DNA from: Cliona cf. orientalis
Taxonomy: Eukaryota > Porifera > Demospongiae > Clionaida > Clionaidae
Assembly: GCA_963930775.1 (NCBI GenBank)
Contig: OZ005689.1
Location: 11,129,079 to 11,193,078 of the forward strand
Direction: 5' to 3'
Length of the DNA: 64,000 nt
Shown here: positions 25,713 to 38,100 of the stretch, one piece after another
How the letters are laid out: each line of letters opens with the position of its first letter
Position numbering within the stretch: the stretch's first letter is position 1
Notes under the pieces: generated by a model
Database searches by the model: none
The model's input: the letters and a program-made list of their open reading frames with translations, nothing else
What the model was told of the DNA's origin: nothing
Position numbers and translations under genes: made by a program

Positions 25713-27050
25713 ACCCCCAGTGCAATACACTAGTCTAAGACAGTTTTTCACCGAATTCGATTGATTCGTTGTGATTACGAGTCGCTTAGACGCCTATATC
25801 TCGAGATATGGCGATTTTTGTGCTAACGACAAAACAACAACGACGACACAACCGATTACTTTACCCCTTGCGCATGCGCGTGCGAGGTAACGGGGTAACG
25901 CGCGGGGTAATAATAATATTATGGCCTAGGTATATATACTACTTCATGTAGACACTCATGATCAGCGTAAAATGTACATGTAGTAGCTAATACATGACTT
26001 GTTACATTACTCAATGCGACAGTATATCATACTATGATAGAATAAACTATATGCATGGATTGGGTGCAAATGAACCCACATGTTCCCCCCTGATGAGTTG
26101 AAAAAGTGTGTATAGTGATTGAGGGCATAACTACGGTGGCCGAGAAGGGCCATTCCAAACTTCCAATTTCTCGATTTCCATTTCTGAACTGGTCATTTCC
26201 AAATTCGCATTTCTAAAGTTGTCATTTCAAAATCTTTGCTTAAACCTTTATTTTAGCCAGTAATTAGACTACGGTGCTTAATACCTTCACGAAGATCTTT
26301 CTTGCATTGACGCTACGAGTACTGTCGATGTCAGTCAGACTGTCACAGAGAAGATATCTGATCACCGCCAGTGAGGCTCAGCTAATCACGCGGCTGCTCT
26401 GCCGAGTCAGGCTCGATCCCGCCCGAGTACATACCCCGAGTCGCCCCATGTTTTGAGCTACGTCTACCAACCATTGTCATGATATCCCGGCCATGCAGGC
26501 GTCAATGACGGTACGATCCAGCCCGATTCGCCGGAAAGCCGGCTGATTACATTCATTAAGTGTTTTAGTATGCCATCTTATTGTGAATAGGTGTGCTCTT
26601 AATAGAAATACCCTTTGAGTACCTGTCCCTGCTTTGCAAGATGATCATTCTCTCCCTGGATATTGTCGAACAGATCATCTGAGACTCCAGTCTCCATGGT
26701 ATGTAGAATTATATAGTATACCAGTATTTATTGTAGTGCACTCAGATGAGCCAATTAGGTAATGACAAGCCAGCGTACTTTTTTAATAATCACTGTCTGA
26801 GATCATACAGATCCCGATTATTGGATAAGTTTATGTGACTTGTTAACCAAGTCCCCCCACTACAACCCTCCAGTGCTAACAAGATTTTAATAATGAGAGG
26901 CATTTTCTCCCAGATGAGTGTCACATATTCAGTGCCTATAGAGAAGTACGAATGGCAGTCTGAAAACACAAACACTAATAATTTATGCATCTTGAAACAT
27001 ATACAGCATATTATTATCATTTAATGGGGGGGGGGGGGTCCTCATTCATT
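25713..27050. other. Non-coding part of the inner CACTA-like element
   Basis: No gene is supported. A single diverged copy of the foldback repeat occurs at about 26,132-26,260 (TACGGTGGCCGAGAAGGGCC), and a G run lies at about 27,025. Confidence 0.5.
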
Positions 27051-27092
27051 CATTCATCCTGGTTTCAGCCACTCTAATTCTACCAAAAGGCT

Positions 27093-27790
27093 TACCAGTA
27101 TGTAATCAGCCGTACACAGGTTCAAGACTATTGTCCAAACCCGTTTCAGCCAACCACAGTGCTAGTTCTAAACATAAAAGCTTATTATTAGATTTAATTA
27201 ACTAGTCAGACGTACCTATGGTTCAATCACCCTCTATATCAGTATGAAATCAAACACACACACAGTACCAGGAAATTACAGGCATATACCAGCATGTAAT
27301 CAGCCGTACACAGGTTCAAAGACTATTGTCCAAACCCGTTTCAGCCAACCACAGTGCTAGTGTTAAACATAAAAGCTTATTATTAGATTTAATTAACTAG
27401 CCACGACGTACCTATGGTTCAATCACCCTCTATAATATCAATATGAAATCAAACACACACACAGTACCAGGAAATTACAGGCGTATACCAGCATGTAATC
27501 AGCCGTACACAGGTTCAAAGACTATCGTAATGTCCAAACCCGTTTCAGCCAATTATACTGCTAGTTCGTTACCTATAATTCACATCCCTCACACACCTCA
27601 CTTTATATGAATCAACCGTACACTGCCCATACTGTACTAGGAAATATTATGATTACCAGCATGTAGTCAGCCATACACAGGTTCAAAGATTATTGTCCAA
27701 ACCCGTTTCAGCCAACCACAGTGCTAGTAATACTAGGCACATTCATATTATGTAATAGCATTCCGTAAATAAATTCAAAATAAAGCACAC
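27093..27790. repeat. Tandem repeat, about 195-bp unit, 3.5 copies
   Basis: Units begin ACCAGTATGTAATCAGCC or close variants at 27093, 27288, 27487 and 27655, and each contains CCAAACCCGTTTCAGCC. The first three are nearly identical; the last is shorter and more diverged. No coding capacity was seen. Confidence 0.85.
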
Positions 27791-28484
27791 CCTAGGATCT
27801 GTGTTGCACATAATTTGGTGTCTAGTTATGTGCGAGTCAGTATAAAAATAAAGAAGTACAACCCTAGGCCTCCACTTAAAATACTAAGTAAGGATGATGA
27901 TGTTCTTTTTGCAGGACTCGACAGGATGCCTATGCATAGATGTCACTGGCGGATGATTGCACACCCCCCTCCTGACGTCGACCTCGGGTGCTATTTGGGG
28001 GTAATATTTGGTGTAGCATTTTGCTGTTCCACGGACAAGCAATAGAGTCTGCTGTTGTCAGTTAACTTTGTTCTCTCTACCCTTACACAATGCATTGTGA
28101 ATGTTCAGCACAACATTTTGTCATAACTAGCATAATTTTGCCGCTATCATCACTACTAATGCATGTAGCCAAGGAATATAATACATAACTCTGACAATAA
28201 ACTTCATGCTAGGAGAGAACTTTCATGAAGCGTACTTGGTTTGGTACACTTGCAAGTTTCCTGTGTAGGTGGGTGGGGCATAATAATTAACATTGGTATA
28301 CAACAAGCATGCTACACACATGATCATACAGCCACTGTATAGCTACACACTTGAAGCTCCCGAACTACTCATAATTATTATTATTGTGAAACTTGCTCAA
28401 CTTCGTTCTCCTGTCTTTAGTAGTCCCTGCTTGATACTATTTCGCGCTCTCTTCTCACCGGACTCCTTTAGAGGCACCCATATC

Positions 28485-29812
28485 TACGGTGGCCGAGAGG
28501 GGCCGCGCATTCTACTTTCATATATAACTTCCAAAAACGATCGTTTCCTATCATGATTATTTCTGATTATGAGTATTTCTCATTACCGAAATTTCTCGAT
28601 ACGGGTTTTTCCTATCTAATAGTGGCAAATCATAAAAACGCTCAGCGCTGCGCTAGGAGGAAAGAATTGAAAGAGGCGGGGCTATTTGGGGGGCTTGTCC
28701 AAAGTCCGTGTGGAAAAATTAACGTCATTGTGACATTAACTTTTTACCCCCCTCCCCCCCTCCTCTTAGCGTCACAGCAGTTCGGTTAGCCACGCCCCTT
28801 TTTGCGAGTCCCGCCCACTTTTCTAGCAATGTAATTGCATAACGTCATGAACTAAGACCCCCTCCCCCCCTAACGTCATAATGACGCTAATTTTTCCACA
28901 AGGACTTTGGACAAGCCCCCTTGCGCGGATCGGGTTCGCTAGCCTCCTCTCGCGCCGATAGCCACTGTACATACGCACATTCTAGCTACTTTCAATTTTA
29001 AAAAAATTCCAAACACGGTCATTTTCTATTGTAGTTATTGCTGATTATGAGCATTTCTCATTACCAAAAATGTGCTCAGCGCTGCGCCCAGCAAGAAGAG
29101 GAGGGCTGTCTTGCAGATAGGACATGATTCGAGACGTGCGCAAACCTTCTCTTGCGCCGTCATAATTATTATTCTGGTATTCGGGCCGTATTAGCAAGTC
29201 TTGCTTCAAGTAACACCGAGATTTCTTGTTTAATACATGTAGCACCGGTTTTGTTTTTCTATGGTGGCGGAGAAGGCCGGGGCTGCGCATTCTACTTTCA
29301 AAACTTCCAGTAGAGGCCATTTCCCATCGTGGTTGTTTCCGATTATGAGTATTTCTCATTACTAAAATTTTTTGATACGGATTTTTCTCATCATGCTATG
29401 AAACCGCTCAGCGGCTATCTCATACGCAGCAAGTTAACATGAATAATCGCACGCGCGTATACGCGATGGGTTCAAAGGTCATAGAAACTGCACGCGACCA
29501 ATTAGGAAATATTGATAGCACGAAATCAGCTTCACTGGAAGCGCCTTATGTAGTTATGGCTTGCGAATGAGACCCGGGCACAAGAAAGATCCATGGCGTA
29601 GCTACGTGGAGGATAGTCGTGCGTCTAGAACAAGAGAGCCCCGCCTCTTCTTGCTGGGCGCAGCGCCGAGGGCTTTCATGTCAGGATGAGAAAAACCTGT
29701 ATCGAGAAATTTCGGTAATGAGAAATACTCATAATCGGAAATAACCATGGTAGGAAACGACCGTTTTTGGAAGTTATGAAAGTAGAATGCGCGGCCCTTC
29801 TCGGCCACCGTA
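28485..29812. mobile_element. 1.3-kb foldback-type element with about 130-bp inverted arms
   Basis: The left arm begins TACGGTGGCCGAGAGGGGCC and the right arm, reverse complemented, begins TACGGTGGCCGAGAAGGGCC. Similarity continues for about 130 bp into each arm (CGCATTCTACTTTC, GATTATGAGTATTTCTCATT). CATATC flanks both sides, consistent with a 6-bp duplication. Two further internal partial copies of the arm (about 28,980-29,100 and 29,260-29,400) make the interior repetitive. No transposase frame was found. A 232-bp MITE has inserted in the left arm region. Confidence 0.75.
28689..28920. mobile_element. 232-bp MITE nested in the foldback element
   Basis: Inverted repeats of about 50 bp begin GGGGGCTTGTCCAAAGTCC at both ends and differ at only a few positions. 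The central part carries two C-rich runs and no coding capacity. Confidence 0.85.
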
Positions 29813-30034
29813 CATATCATCTGTCCTCGAGCATCATGAGCATGCATTGTCGGGTTGAGGATTCGCGGTCACAAGTTCGCGCCAAATTTTGCAGTCTTGT
29901 CACGGCGCGCGCTGCCATGCCGGCCGGCCATTAACATACGTACGTGCAATACAACACGTGACTACATGGATTCAAATCCTTCTGACAAAGCTGACCAGGT
30001 CGGTGGCTGTTCTGGCCCTGAGTCTCTGTGATCG

Positions 30035-31575
30035 ACCATGACTGGTATCTCTCCGGCCGGTGTTTAGCGAGGAAACTACTGTATACGTAGCGTACAGTTT
30101 TATTTTCAACAGATTGGATTCCTGGTGCGTATCTCATGTCAGATCGTAGAGATTTAAGGTACCATTAAATTGCGTGGGCGTGAGGTGGGGGATATGACAC
30201 CTAAACCACATCAAAGTCATTAGTGAGGTGCATGTTGTGTAACCACGCCCTTTTAATTGCACAGGTCTCAGGGGTGTGGCTGCTAGAGCCGGAAGTGTTC
30301 ATTTAATATCCTCCATGGACCGGAAGCCGAGCCGGAAGGGAGGGGCCAGGCCACGCCCAAAACAGCCCCACCCTGTTCCCCAAGGACCACCATTCTCAAT
30401 CAAGTGCCTACTAACCACCGGATGTCCACCGGAAGCCCACAATTAAAACACACAGCTTCCTCAAGGCCAAAACACACACAAACACTTGGAGGCCGTTCTG
30501 CCACACCGCCCACGCAAGAGCTCACCTCATTTCCTGTGTGGGCGGAGTAACAACACGTCATCGCAACCACATCCGCTTCAAACCATCGTCAGCTTCCGTC
30601 CAGCCGTACAGGCCCCTCGATCGCACCGCCATACAGTGCCTCATTAACAGATATGGCCTCACCTTTGACCTCCTGCCACGCCCCCAAAGCCTCCTGGACG
30701 TGTTCAAAGGTCACCACCGCATCCGGGACACACCCACCTATCGCCGCAGCCAAGTTCCCGGCCCCGATGTCCAAGCACTGGCCTGTGAAGCCACGCCCAA
30801 TCGGAAGCAATAAAACCTGCATTAACGCACACGCACACACTCCCTCCACACAGTGCCAGGAACACGCCCACATGCTTAATTAGGCCTAATTAGCTTTTTT
30901 TTTTTTTGTCGTTGCGTTAAGCAAGAATGCTTTGATCTTGCTTTGATGTGGGCAATTACCGGTCTTTTCTTCAGGGGCCACTTCCGGTCGCTAATTACAC
31001 GCGCATAATCATCCCTGGCCGATTCTGGACACGCCCACCTTCGACCAAAAGCACTCGTATGGCCTCTTCGGCCACGCCCCTTCACGATTCGCTAATTGAA
31101 TTAGCCATTCCTGACGCTCACGCCCACGCAATTAAATGGTACCTTAAACACCGTGTGCCAGGCTAATCCTGTAAGTGGCTGATAACGTGAATACCAGACT
31201 GTCACTCGTTTATTTCTTGCTCAGGTATCTACATATACGTAGCGTACAGTTTTATTTTCAACAGACTGGGAGTGTGTATCTCATGTGGGATCGTAAAGGT
31301 TTAAACACCGTGTGCCAGGCTAACCCTGTATTAAAGTGGCTGATAACGTGAATACCAGACTGTCACTTGTTTATTTCTTGCTCAGATATCTACATAATGT
31401 ATGTAGCGTACAGTTTTATTTTCAACAGATTGGATTCCTGGTGCGTATCTCATGTTGGATCGTAAAGATTTCAACACCGTGTGCCAGGCTAACCCTGTAA
31501 GTGGCTGATAACGTGACTACCAGGCTGTCACTCGTTTTTTTTCTTGCTATAGGTATCTACATATCATGTAGGCCC
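30035..31575. repeat. Tandem repeat, about 165-bp unit, three copies, one split by an insertion
   Basis: Units share GTAGCGTACAGTTTTATTTT, ATCTCATGT, CACCGTGTGCCAGGCTAA and GGCTGATAACGTGA. The first copy is split by the element at 30,158-31,143. The second and third copies show the uninterrupted site (TTTAAACACCG or a close variant). Confidence 0.85.
30158..31143. mobile_element. 986-bp non-autonomous element with TTAA duplication
   Basis: Terminal repeats of 26 bp start GGTACCATTAAATTGCGTGG on the left and GGTACCATTTAATTGCGTGG on the right, one mismatch overall. TTAA lies directly outside both ends (30154-30157 and 31144-31147). Neighbouring tandem-repeat copies show the empty site with a single TTAA, which confirms target-site duplication. 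TTAA is the piggyBac signature, but the ends differ from those of the piggyBac at 44,431. The interior is rich in GCCACGCCC-type motifs and has no convincing protein. Confidence 0.85.
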
Positions 31576-31586
31576 ATCTGTATATA

Positions 31587-32022
31587 CCGTATAATCTGGT
31601 TAATAAGCGCATGCGCTTATAGCGGTAAACGGAACGACAGTATGCGCTTAATAAAGGATATGCGCTTGTATGGCACATAGCCACGCCCACAAACGTTTGG
31701 GCACGTGATGGATGCAAGGCCCGCTCGCGCTAGTGCTAGCTGGCTCGATCGATCGAGCGCTTTAGCGTTTACAGCTGCCGCTCAAGACGACCAGTGCTGG
31801 CGATTTGTCTGAAACTCGATCTTCTTGCATGATATGGCCATCATTTCTCCAAAGATATCTGGACTCCACATACTTCCCAGCCGGTCAAGGTCAGGTTCAT
31901 AGAACGCCACGCCTATTAAGCGCATGCGCTTAATAAGCAATAGCTTGTATGAGAAGAGAGCATGCGCTTAATAAATAATGTGCGCTTAATAGCGAGGTGC
32001 GCTTAATAACCAGAGTTTACGG
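31587..32022. mobile_element. 436-bp CCGTA-ended MITE
   Basis: Inverted ends CCGTATAATCTGGTTAATAA and CCGTAAACTCTGGTTATTAA are followed by GCGCA, with TA on both outer sides. Subterminal GCGCTTA(A/T) motifs recur in both orientations. It has no coding capacity. Confidence 0.8.
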
Positions 32023-32539
32023 TATATTTGGCAGCAATGTGCAAGCCTGGTTCGAGGGTTTCACCTGTAGTATGATGTTAGTTGAAGGTAGGTCAATTTG
32101 GCCAGGGTATACCGTTGAACACCTGCTGTCACTATGATGATCATGTAAATATAGGCATGACATTGTGGCAATCTGAATTGGTTTCAGTGTATAAAAGAAA
32201 TCTGGAAAAAAAAAACTCAGGTATATTTAAACAAGTATTATAATTGCTACTAGCATCATAATTTTACCAATCTCTACATGTACTGTAGCTGGCGAGGACT
32301 TCGTAGCAATTGCAATGTTATTCAAGCCCTCTGGATTGACTCAGGTATATAAAGAATAATCATGTGTCTCATAAATGACTATCTTTTCTTAATCAGGCTT
32401 GAAGTATAAACCTTGGATCGAGGCACTGCATCCAACACCAATCTTGGTCACTACAGGTAGATATTGCAACTAGTAACATATTGCATACAGACCTTCCATT
32501 CATACACTCTTTCTTTCTTACCCCACCATCCTCTCTCTA

Positions 32540-32662
32540 TCTCGTTTCACTCTCGCTCATTCACCATTCTCTCTCTCTCCCTCTCTCTCTCTGTCTCTCT
32601 TTCTCTCTCCCTCTCTCTTTCCCTCTATCTCCCTCGTTTCACTCTCGCTTATTTTACCATTT

Positions 32663-32744
<82 letters not shown>

Positions 32745-32752
32745 GTCATTTT
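32540..32752. repeat. (CT)n microsatellite
   Basis: More than 200 bp of CT/TC repeats is broken by short unique stretches that are themselves duplicated (CTCGTTTCACTCTCGCT). Serine/leucine-repeat frames across it are artefacts of the repeat. Confidence 0.95.
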
Positions 32753-33279
32753 GCAGATCTGATGAGCAAATGCCATCTGGACATTCTTTAAACTGATTTG
32801 GTGTATTTTGGCCGTTTAACCATTTATGGCTATATGCTATATATATACATGATTATTATATCATAGTGACACCATTGATCAAGTGCGTATATATAGCGCT
32901 GGCAGTACAGCTCGCTAGTGCGGTTAATATACATTCCTCATGGCTAGCTCGCTAACCGCACGCGCATAGGATGCATTACGTAATTGCATTTATGCGCGCG
33001 CGCGCAATCGACGCGTATAAGCTTTGGTATACATCTGGTATAGAGCGTTATTCGCCCTAGTATAAGACCGAATAAGTTGAATGTATATCACATGGATAAG
33101 CGCGCTTATACGGCCAAGGCTTAAACGATATCCTTAAGCCCGAATACGCACATATAAGCAACCGACCTACAGAGGTATAAGCCCAGCGGAAACCAGTCTT
33201 AATCTAATGATATAATACAGTTTTAAGCCAGTAATAAGGCTGCGTATACTCATCGTTTTTTACAGTGTGGGGACAAGGC

Positions 33280-34350
33280 TACATAATACGTACATGTACT
33301 CAAAATTTCCTTTCACATGTACAGGCTTGCTGGGTCACCTGACATTAGATGAGACATCTGGACAGGCTACCATCATCAGATGGGGCATCAGGATGGACAA
33401 CGACCCAACTACACGCTGCACACTAGCTAATAAATGTTCAATACTCACAATTAGAAGTCTTCCCTCTCACGTACAGGCTTGCTGGGTCACCTGACATTAG
33501 ATGAGACATCTGGACAGGCTGCCACCATCAGATGGGGCATCAGGATGGACAACGACCCAACTACACACTGTACACTAGCTAATAAATGCTCAATACTCAC
33601 AATTAGAAATCTTCCCTCTCACGTACAGGCTTGCTGGGTCACCTGACATTAGATGAGACATCTGGACAGGCTGCCACCATCAGATGGGGCATCAGGATGG
33701 ACAACGACCCAACTACACACTGTACGCTAGCTAATAAATGCTCAATACTCACAATTAGAAGTCTTCCCTCTCACATACAGGCTTGCTGGGTCACCTGACA
33801 TTAGATGAGACATCTGGACAGGCTGCCATCATCAGATGGGACATCAGGATGGACAACGACCCAACTACACACTGTACGCTAGCTAATAAATGCTCAATAC
33901 TCACAATTAGAAGTCTTCCCTCTCACGTACAGGCTTGCTGGGTCACCTGACATTAGATGAGACATCTGGACAGGCTGCCATCATCAGATGGGACATCAGG
34001 ATGGACAACGACCCAACTACACACTGTACGCTAGCTAATAAATGCTCAATACTCACAATTAGAAGTCTTCCCTCTCACGTACAGGCTTGCCGGATCACCT
34101 GACATTAGATGAGACATCTGGACAGGCTGCCATCATCAGATGGGACATCAGGATGGACAACGACCCAACTACACACTGTACGCTAGCTAATAAATGCTCA
34201 ATACTCACAATTAGAAATCTTCCCTCTCACGTACAGGCTTGCTGGGTCACCTGACATTAGATGAGACATCTGGACAGGCTGCCATCATCAGATGGGACAT
34301 CAGGATGGACAACGACCCAACTACACACTGCACGTCTAGCTAACAAAATT
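33280..34350. repeat. 152-bp satellite array, seven copies
   Basis: ACAGGCTTGCTGGGTCACC recurs every 152 bp from 33321 to about 34,232. The copies are nearly identical, with only a few substitutions each, and the last one ends with diverged sequence. The array begins directly beside the right end of the inner CACTA-like element and lies within the outer one. Near-identity suggests recent amplification or homogenisation. No coding function was seen. Confidence 0.95.
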
Positions 34351-34920
34351 AATGCTCAACATCCGCAGTACTATGGTATGCTGATAGGCTTCAAGAGTGA
34401 ATTGCAGTGCTGCTTAATCAAAAAAATTGACCTGCTTTCATCTTATAAGACTTAGTATGTTAGTTTTCTAGCATCCAAGTCTGATTCTAGCTAGCTACCA
34501 AACACAATCCCATATTAAACAAACATACATGTACCAGAACTGCTTCACAAGAGAGGGGTGGGTAGCTTCCCAGGCTACGATAAATATAGCTATAATAATT
34601 ACCAATGCCATCATAATAGCTAGCTACTGAGTCATACATACCTTTTTGATGGAGGATCAGAAAATTGCAATTTGGCGCCAAATTTGGAATGTCAATGAAC
34701 GAATCGATTATTCGAAAGAACCATCGGAAGATGGGCTGCACCCAAGTAGATACCCTAGACCTATCTGTTTGACTGAGTTTCTTTGATTATATCCCTCGAT
34801 TCTTTGAGACAGGACTCCTCTTTAGCCTTATTCCCTCGCTGTTGCCTGCAGCTGGTATTTCAAATTCAAACGCGAGCATGCGCATAAGTCGAGGTAGGCG
34901 GAGTCAAGCGGGGCTGTAAT
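34351..34920. other. Unique part of the outer CACTA-like element
   Basis: No gene is supported. This stretch lies between the satellite array and the ACGG-rich right terminal region. Confidence 0.5.
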
Positions 34921-35159
34921 CGTGAACGGGTACACTAAAACGGTGAGCCGTCTGTTTATCATTTTACAAACGGTATCCCGTAAACGTGCAAAATTATGTA
35001 ATACAAACATTGCGGTTGATCTACGGGTAGCCAACGGTCCCCCGTATTATCTTTGTCCCGTGTATGGTCCGTTTAGATGCCCGTCCGCGAAATTACACGG
35101 AAATTCCGTGTTCCCGTATGTGCGGTGCGTTTTTCCTGTGGTAGGAATGGACAACCACC

Positions 35160-38100
35160 AACCTTGAAGTGACGATACCTGGAATGCTTGTTGTAGAATG
35201 TCCTTTGCTTAGCAGCTAAGTGAACAAGGTGGGTTTCAACAAAATCGTGGAGTTTCGCCATTTTGCATGTGATTTGAGCCTGATAAGAGGTGGGGTCATG
35301 TGCTGACGTATCTGGAGCTCCGAGTTCCGGCTGCTTTGGCTGCCTTCCAAACATGAGCACAAAGGGAGATACTCCCGTGGAGGAATGAGATACGCATGTA
35401 AAATCAGGGGTAAAAATCGCTCCCAATCGCTTTCTTCTTCCACATACGTGCGGAGAAGCTGTAGAAGGGAACGGTTAAACCGTTCTACCATGCCATCTCC
35501 TTGAGGATGATAAGCTGTGGTTCTCGTTTTAGACACCCCAAAAGCTTCAAGTGTCTGTTTCAACAGCGTGCTTTCGAAATTTCGACCCTGGTCGGAATGC
35601 ACAATGTCCGGAATTTCAAATCTGGAAAATACATTGACAAGTGCAGTAGTAATTGAGAGTGCTGTTTGATCGTGAAGCGGAATTGCATCTGCCCATTTGG
35701 TGAAATAATCTTGGATTACAAGCAAGTACCTGTTGTTATTGCGGGACACCGGGACTTCCAAGATGTCTACTGCAATCATCTGCCATGGCTTACCAATGGG
35801 CACAGAAGTGAGGGGTGCTCTAATTGGAGCTGGCGCCTTTGACTGTTGGCATCGAGTGCACTGTCGGCAGTATGTTTCAACATCACCCGCCATGCTGACC
35901 CAGTATGCCTCATGACGTAACCTATGCAGTGTCTTATCAACACCTAGATGACCAGCACTTGGTGTGTCATGGCTGCTCTGCAGGGCCTGTTGGCGAAGTG
36001 ATTGTGGCAGCACTGGGACTGTAACCGAGTCTCCTGCAGGGTCCGGAGTGTAGGTTCTGCAGACAATACCCTGTACAACTTCCAATTGGGACCACAACTG
36101 GCGGTATCTTTTCAAAGGTGAAACTTTCCATTTCTGGCCACTAGGCTTCTTGGAGGACCGTGATAATGCTTGAAAAATTTCCTTCACAACTGGGTCACTC
36201 TTCTGCTGTTGTAGAAGCTGCTGTCGCGCGATGTGATTGGAGATCTGTGTTAATGCAGACAGAACATTTTTTTTGGGTAATTCACGGCGGGAGAGTGCAT
36301 CAGCATTCCCATTTTGTGACCCACTCCGATACTGAATGGTGAACATGTATTCTTGCATGCTCAATGCCCACCTACACAACAGGCCCTCCATCTTTTGAGC
36401 TGATAACCACTGCAAGTGCGCATGATCAGTAACTAGTGTGAATGGTTGACCCAGTAAGTAATGACGGAACTGTTTCATGGCATACACAGCAGCCAAGCAT
36501 TCCTTCTGAATGACACTATACTGTTGCTCAGCTTTATTAAGGGTTCTGCTGGCATATGCAATGACATGACCATCTTGCTCTAAGACAGCACCGAGACCAG
36601 TAGCACTAGCATCTGTCTGTAGCACAAACTGACTGGCATGCTGGTGAAACTGGGGATAAGCTAAAATTGGTGCTGTGGTTAATTTTGACTTCAGTTCATG
36701 GAAGGCACGGGCACACTCATCTGACCACTCAAATGCTACATTCTTTTGTGTAAGGCTGTTAAGAGGCTTGGAAATGTCAGCAAAGTGTTGGATGTAACGT
36801 CTATAATAAGACGATAGGCCTAAGAATGTACGTACCTCTTTGACAGTAGTTGGAGTAGGCCAATCTTGAATGGCCTTGATCTTTTGTACATCTGGCGACA
36901 TCCCAGCTCCTGAAAAGACGTGCCCAAGGTAGTGCACTGCTGACATGGCAACGTGGCATTTCTTGCCCTTCAGTGTCAATCCGGCTTCGCGTATTCGCTG
37001 AAAGACTTGTCGTAGGTGCTCTCGATGTTGGTCTGCAGTAGCTGAGTGTACTAGGACATCATCGATATAGACAGTGACAAATGGTAGTCCACGAAAGATC
37101 TTGTTCATCATCCTCTGAAATGTACTTGGAGCTCCCGTTAGACCAAATGGCATGCGGCAGAATTGAAACAGTCCCATGTCGGGGCCAGGGCAGAAAGCTG
37201 TTTTTGCTCGATCTTCTGGACTGAGTGGCACCTGCCAATATCCACATTGCAAGTCTAATGAGGTAAATATAGTGGCCCCTGCAAGTCAGTTCTGAACCTC
37301 ATCAGGTAGTGGTAATGGATAGGCATCTTTGGTTGTCTTTTTGTTCAATTCGCGATAATCCACGCAAATGCGAAGCTCTCCAGATTTTTTCTTTACAAAA
37401 ACGGCAGGTGCCATCCACGGGCTGCTACTTTCTTCAATTATACCTCGCTCCAGCATTTGTTGAATCTGAGCCTCCACTTCGTCTCGGTAGTGGACTGGAA
37501 CACGACGTGGTGGTACTCGCACTGGAGAGCCTGTGGTGTGGATGTAATGTTGTGTTTCGTTCGATACTCCTGGTGTCGTGCAGAATATGTCTTGGTACTC
37601 CTTGATAACCGAAGCGAGAGATTCATTTTCACACTTAGGGAGGTCATATCTGGTTTTTGCGTTAAAGAGGGGGATGCTGCATTCATCCACTGGGTCAGCT
37701 GTGCTATCATCGAGAATAGCAGTTGCACACACCTTACTCTTCTCATTACGCCTGGTGTCCCACATTTCTCGGAGTTCTTGTGGGAGTTCCTGCTGAGAAA
37801 GTTCAATCCCATTGAAGTGCACACCGATAGGTGTGGTTGTGAAATCCAGTGTGACTTTATGCCTTTTCATGAAGTCGATTCCAAGTATTACTGGGGCAAT
37901 GAGACTGTCGACCACAAGGAATTGTTGCATGACCTCGACATTTCCTATCTTTACGGAGGCCTGCACATAGTCTGCAATTGGTAAGTGTGTGCCAGCTGCC
38001 GTAACCAGTCGTACTGTGGGTCTCTTGGCGAGTTGCTGTACTCCGACCATAGTGGCCAGCGAGTTACGCCTAAGCAGGGAGAGCGAAGATCCCGAGTCCA

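Larger units (their letters stand above)
24269..33267. mobile_element. Inner CACTA-like element, 9.0 kb, nested in the outer one
   Basis: The left end is CACTGTAAAAAACT and the right end, reverse complemented, is CACTGTAAAAAACG. TGG lies directly outside both ends (24266-24268 and 33268-33270), a 3-bp duplication. Both terminal regions of about 250 bp carry repeated TATAAGC/GCTTATA motifs, at least seven on the left and five on the right, unlike the ACGG motifs of the outer element. The interior holds a perfect palindrome, tandem repeats, a foldback element, a TTAA element and a CCGTA MITE, but no frame I recognise as a transposase. It behaves as a very large non-autonomous element or one whose coding part was replaced. 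Confidence 0.8.
21518..35140. mobile_element. Outer CACTA/EnSpm-like element, 13.6 kb, no transposase seen
   Basis: The left end is CACAGGGAAAACGC and the right end, reverse complemented, is CACAGGAAAAACGC. GTA occurs on both sides (21515-21517 and 35141-35143), a 3-bp target duplication. The first and last 200-270 bp are packed with short ACGG/CCGT motifs in both orientations, the subterminal repeat arrangement typical of CACTA elements. It interrupts the integrase-coding region of the gypsy-type element. About 9.0 kb of its length is a second CACTA-like element; the remaining 4.6 kb holds diverged tandem repeats and a 152-bp satellite array. No frame resembles an EnSpm transposase, so it was presumably moved in trans. 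Confidence 0.82.

Noticed and set aside
29860-29960. Possible terminal repeat partner of the GC-rich right edge (63,835-64,000)
   Set aside because: Only short motifs (GCGCCAAATTT, GGCCGGCC) are shared; similarity is too weak to claim a common element.
30538-31166. Several overlapping frames within the TTAA element
   Set aside because: They overlap on both strands, resemble no transposase and reflect GC-rich repeated motifs.
32464-32796. Long serine/leucine-rich reading frames
   Set aside because: They are produced by the (CT)n microsatellite and have no other support.
33280-34350. CRISPR-like array
   Set aside because: The whole 152-bp unit is repeated, without unique spacers, and the genome is eukaryotic; it is a satellite.
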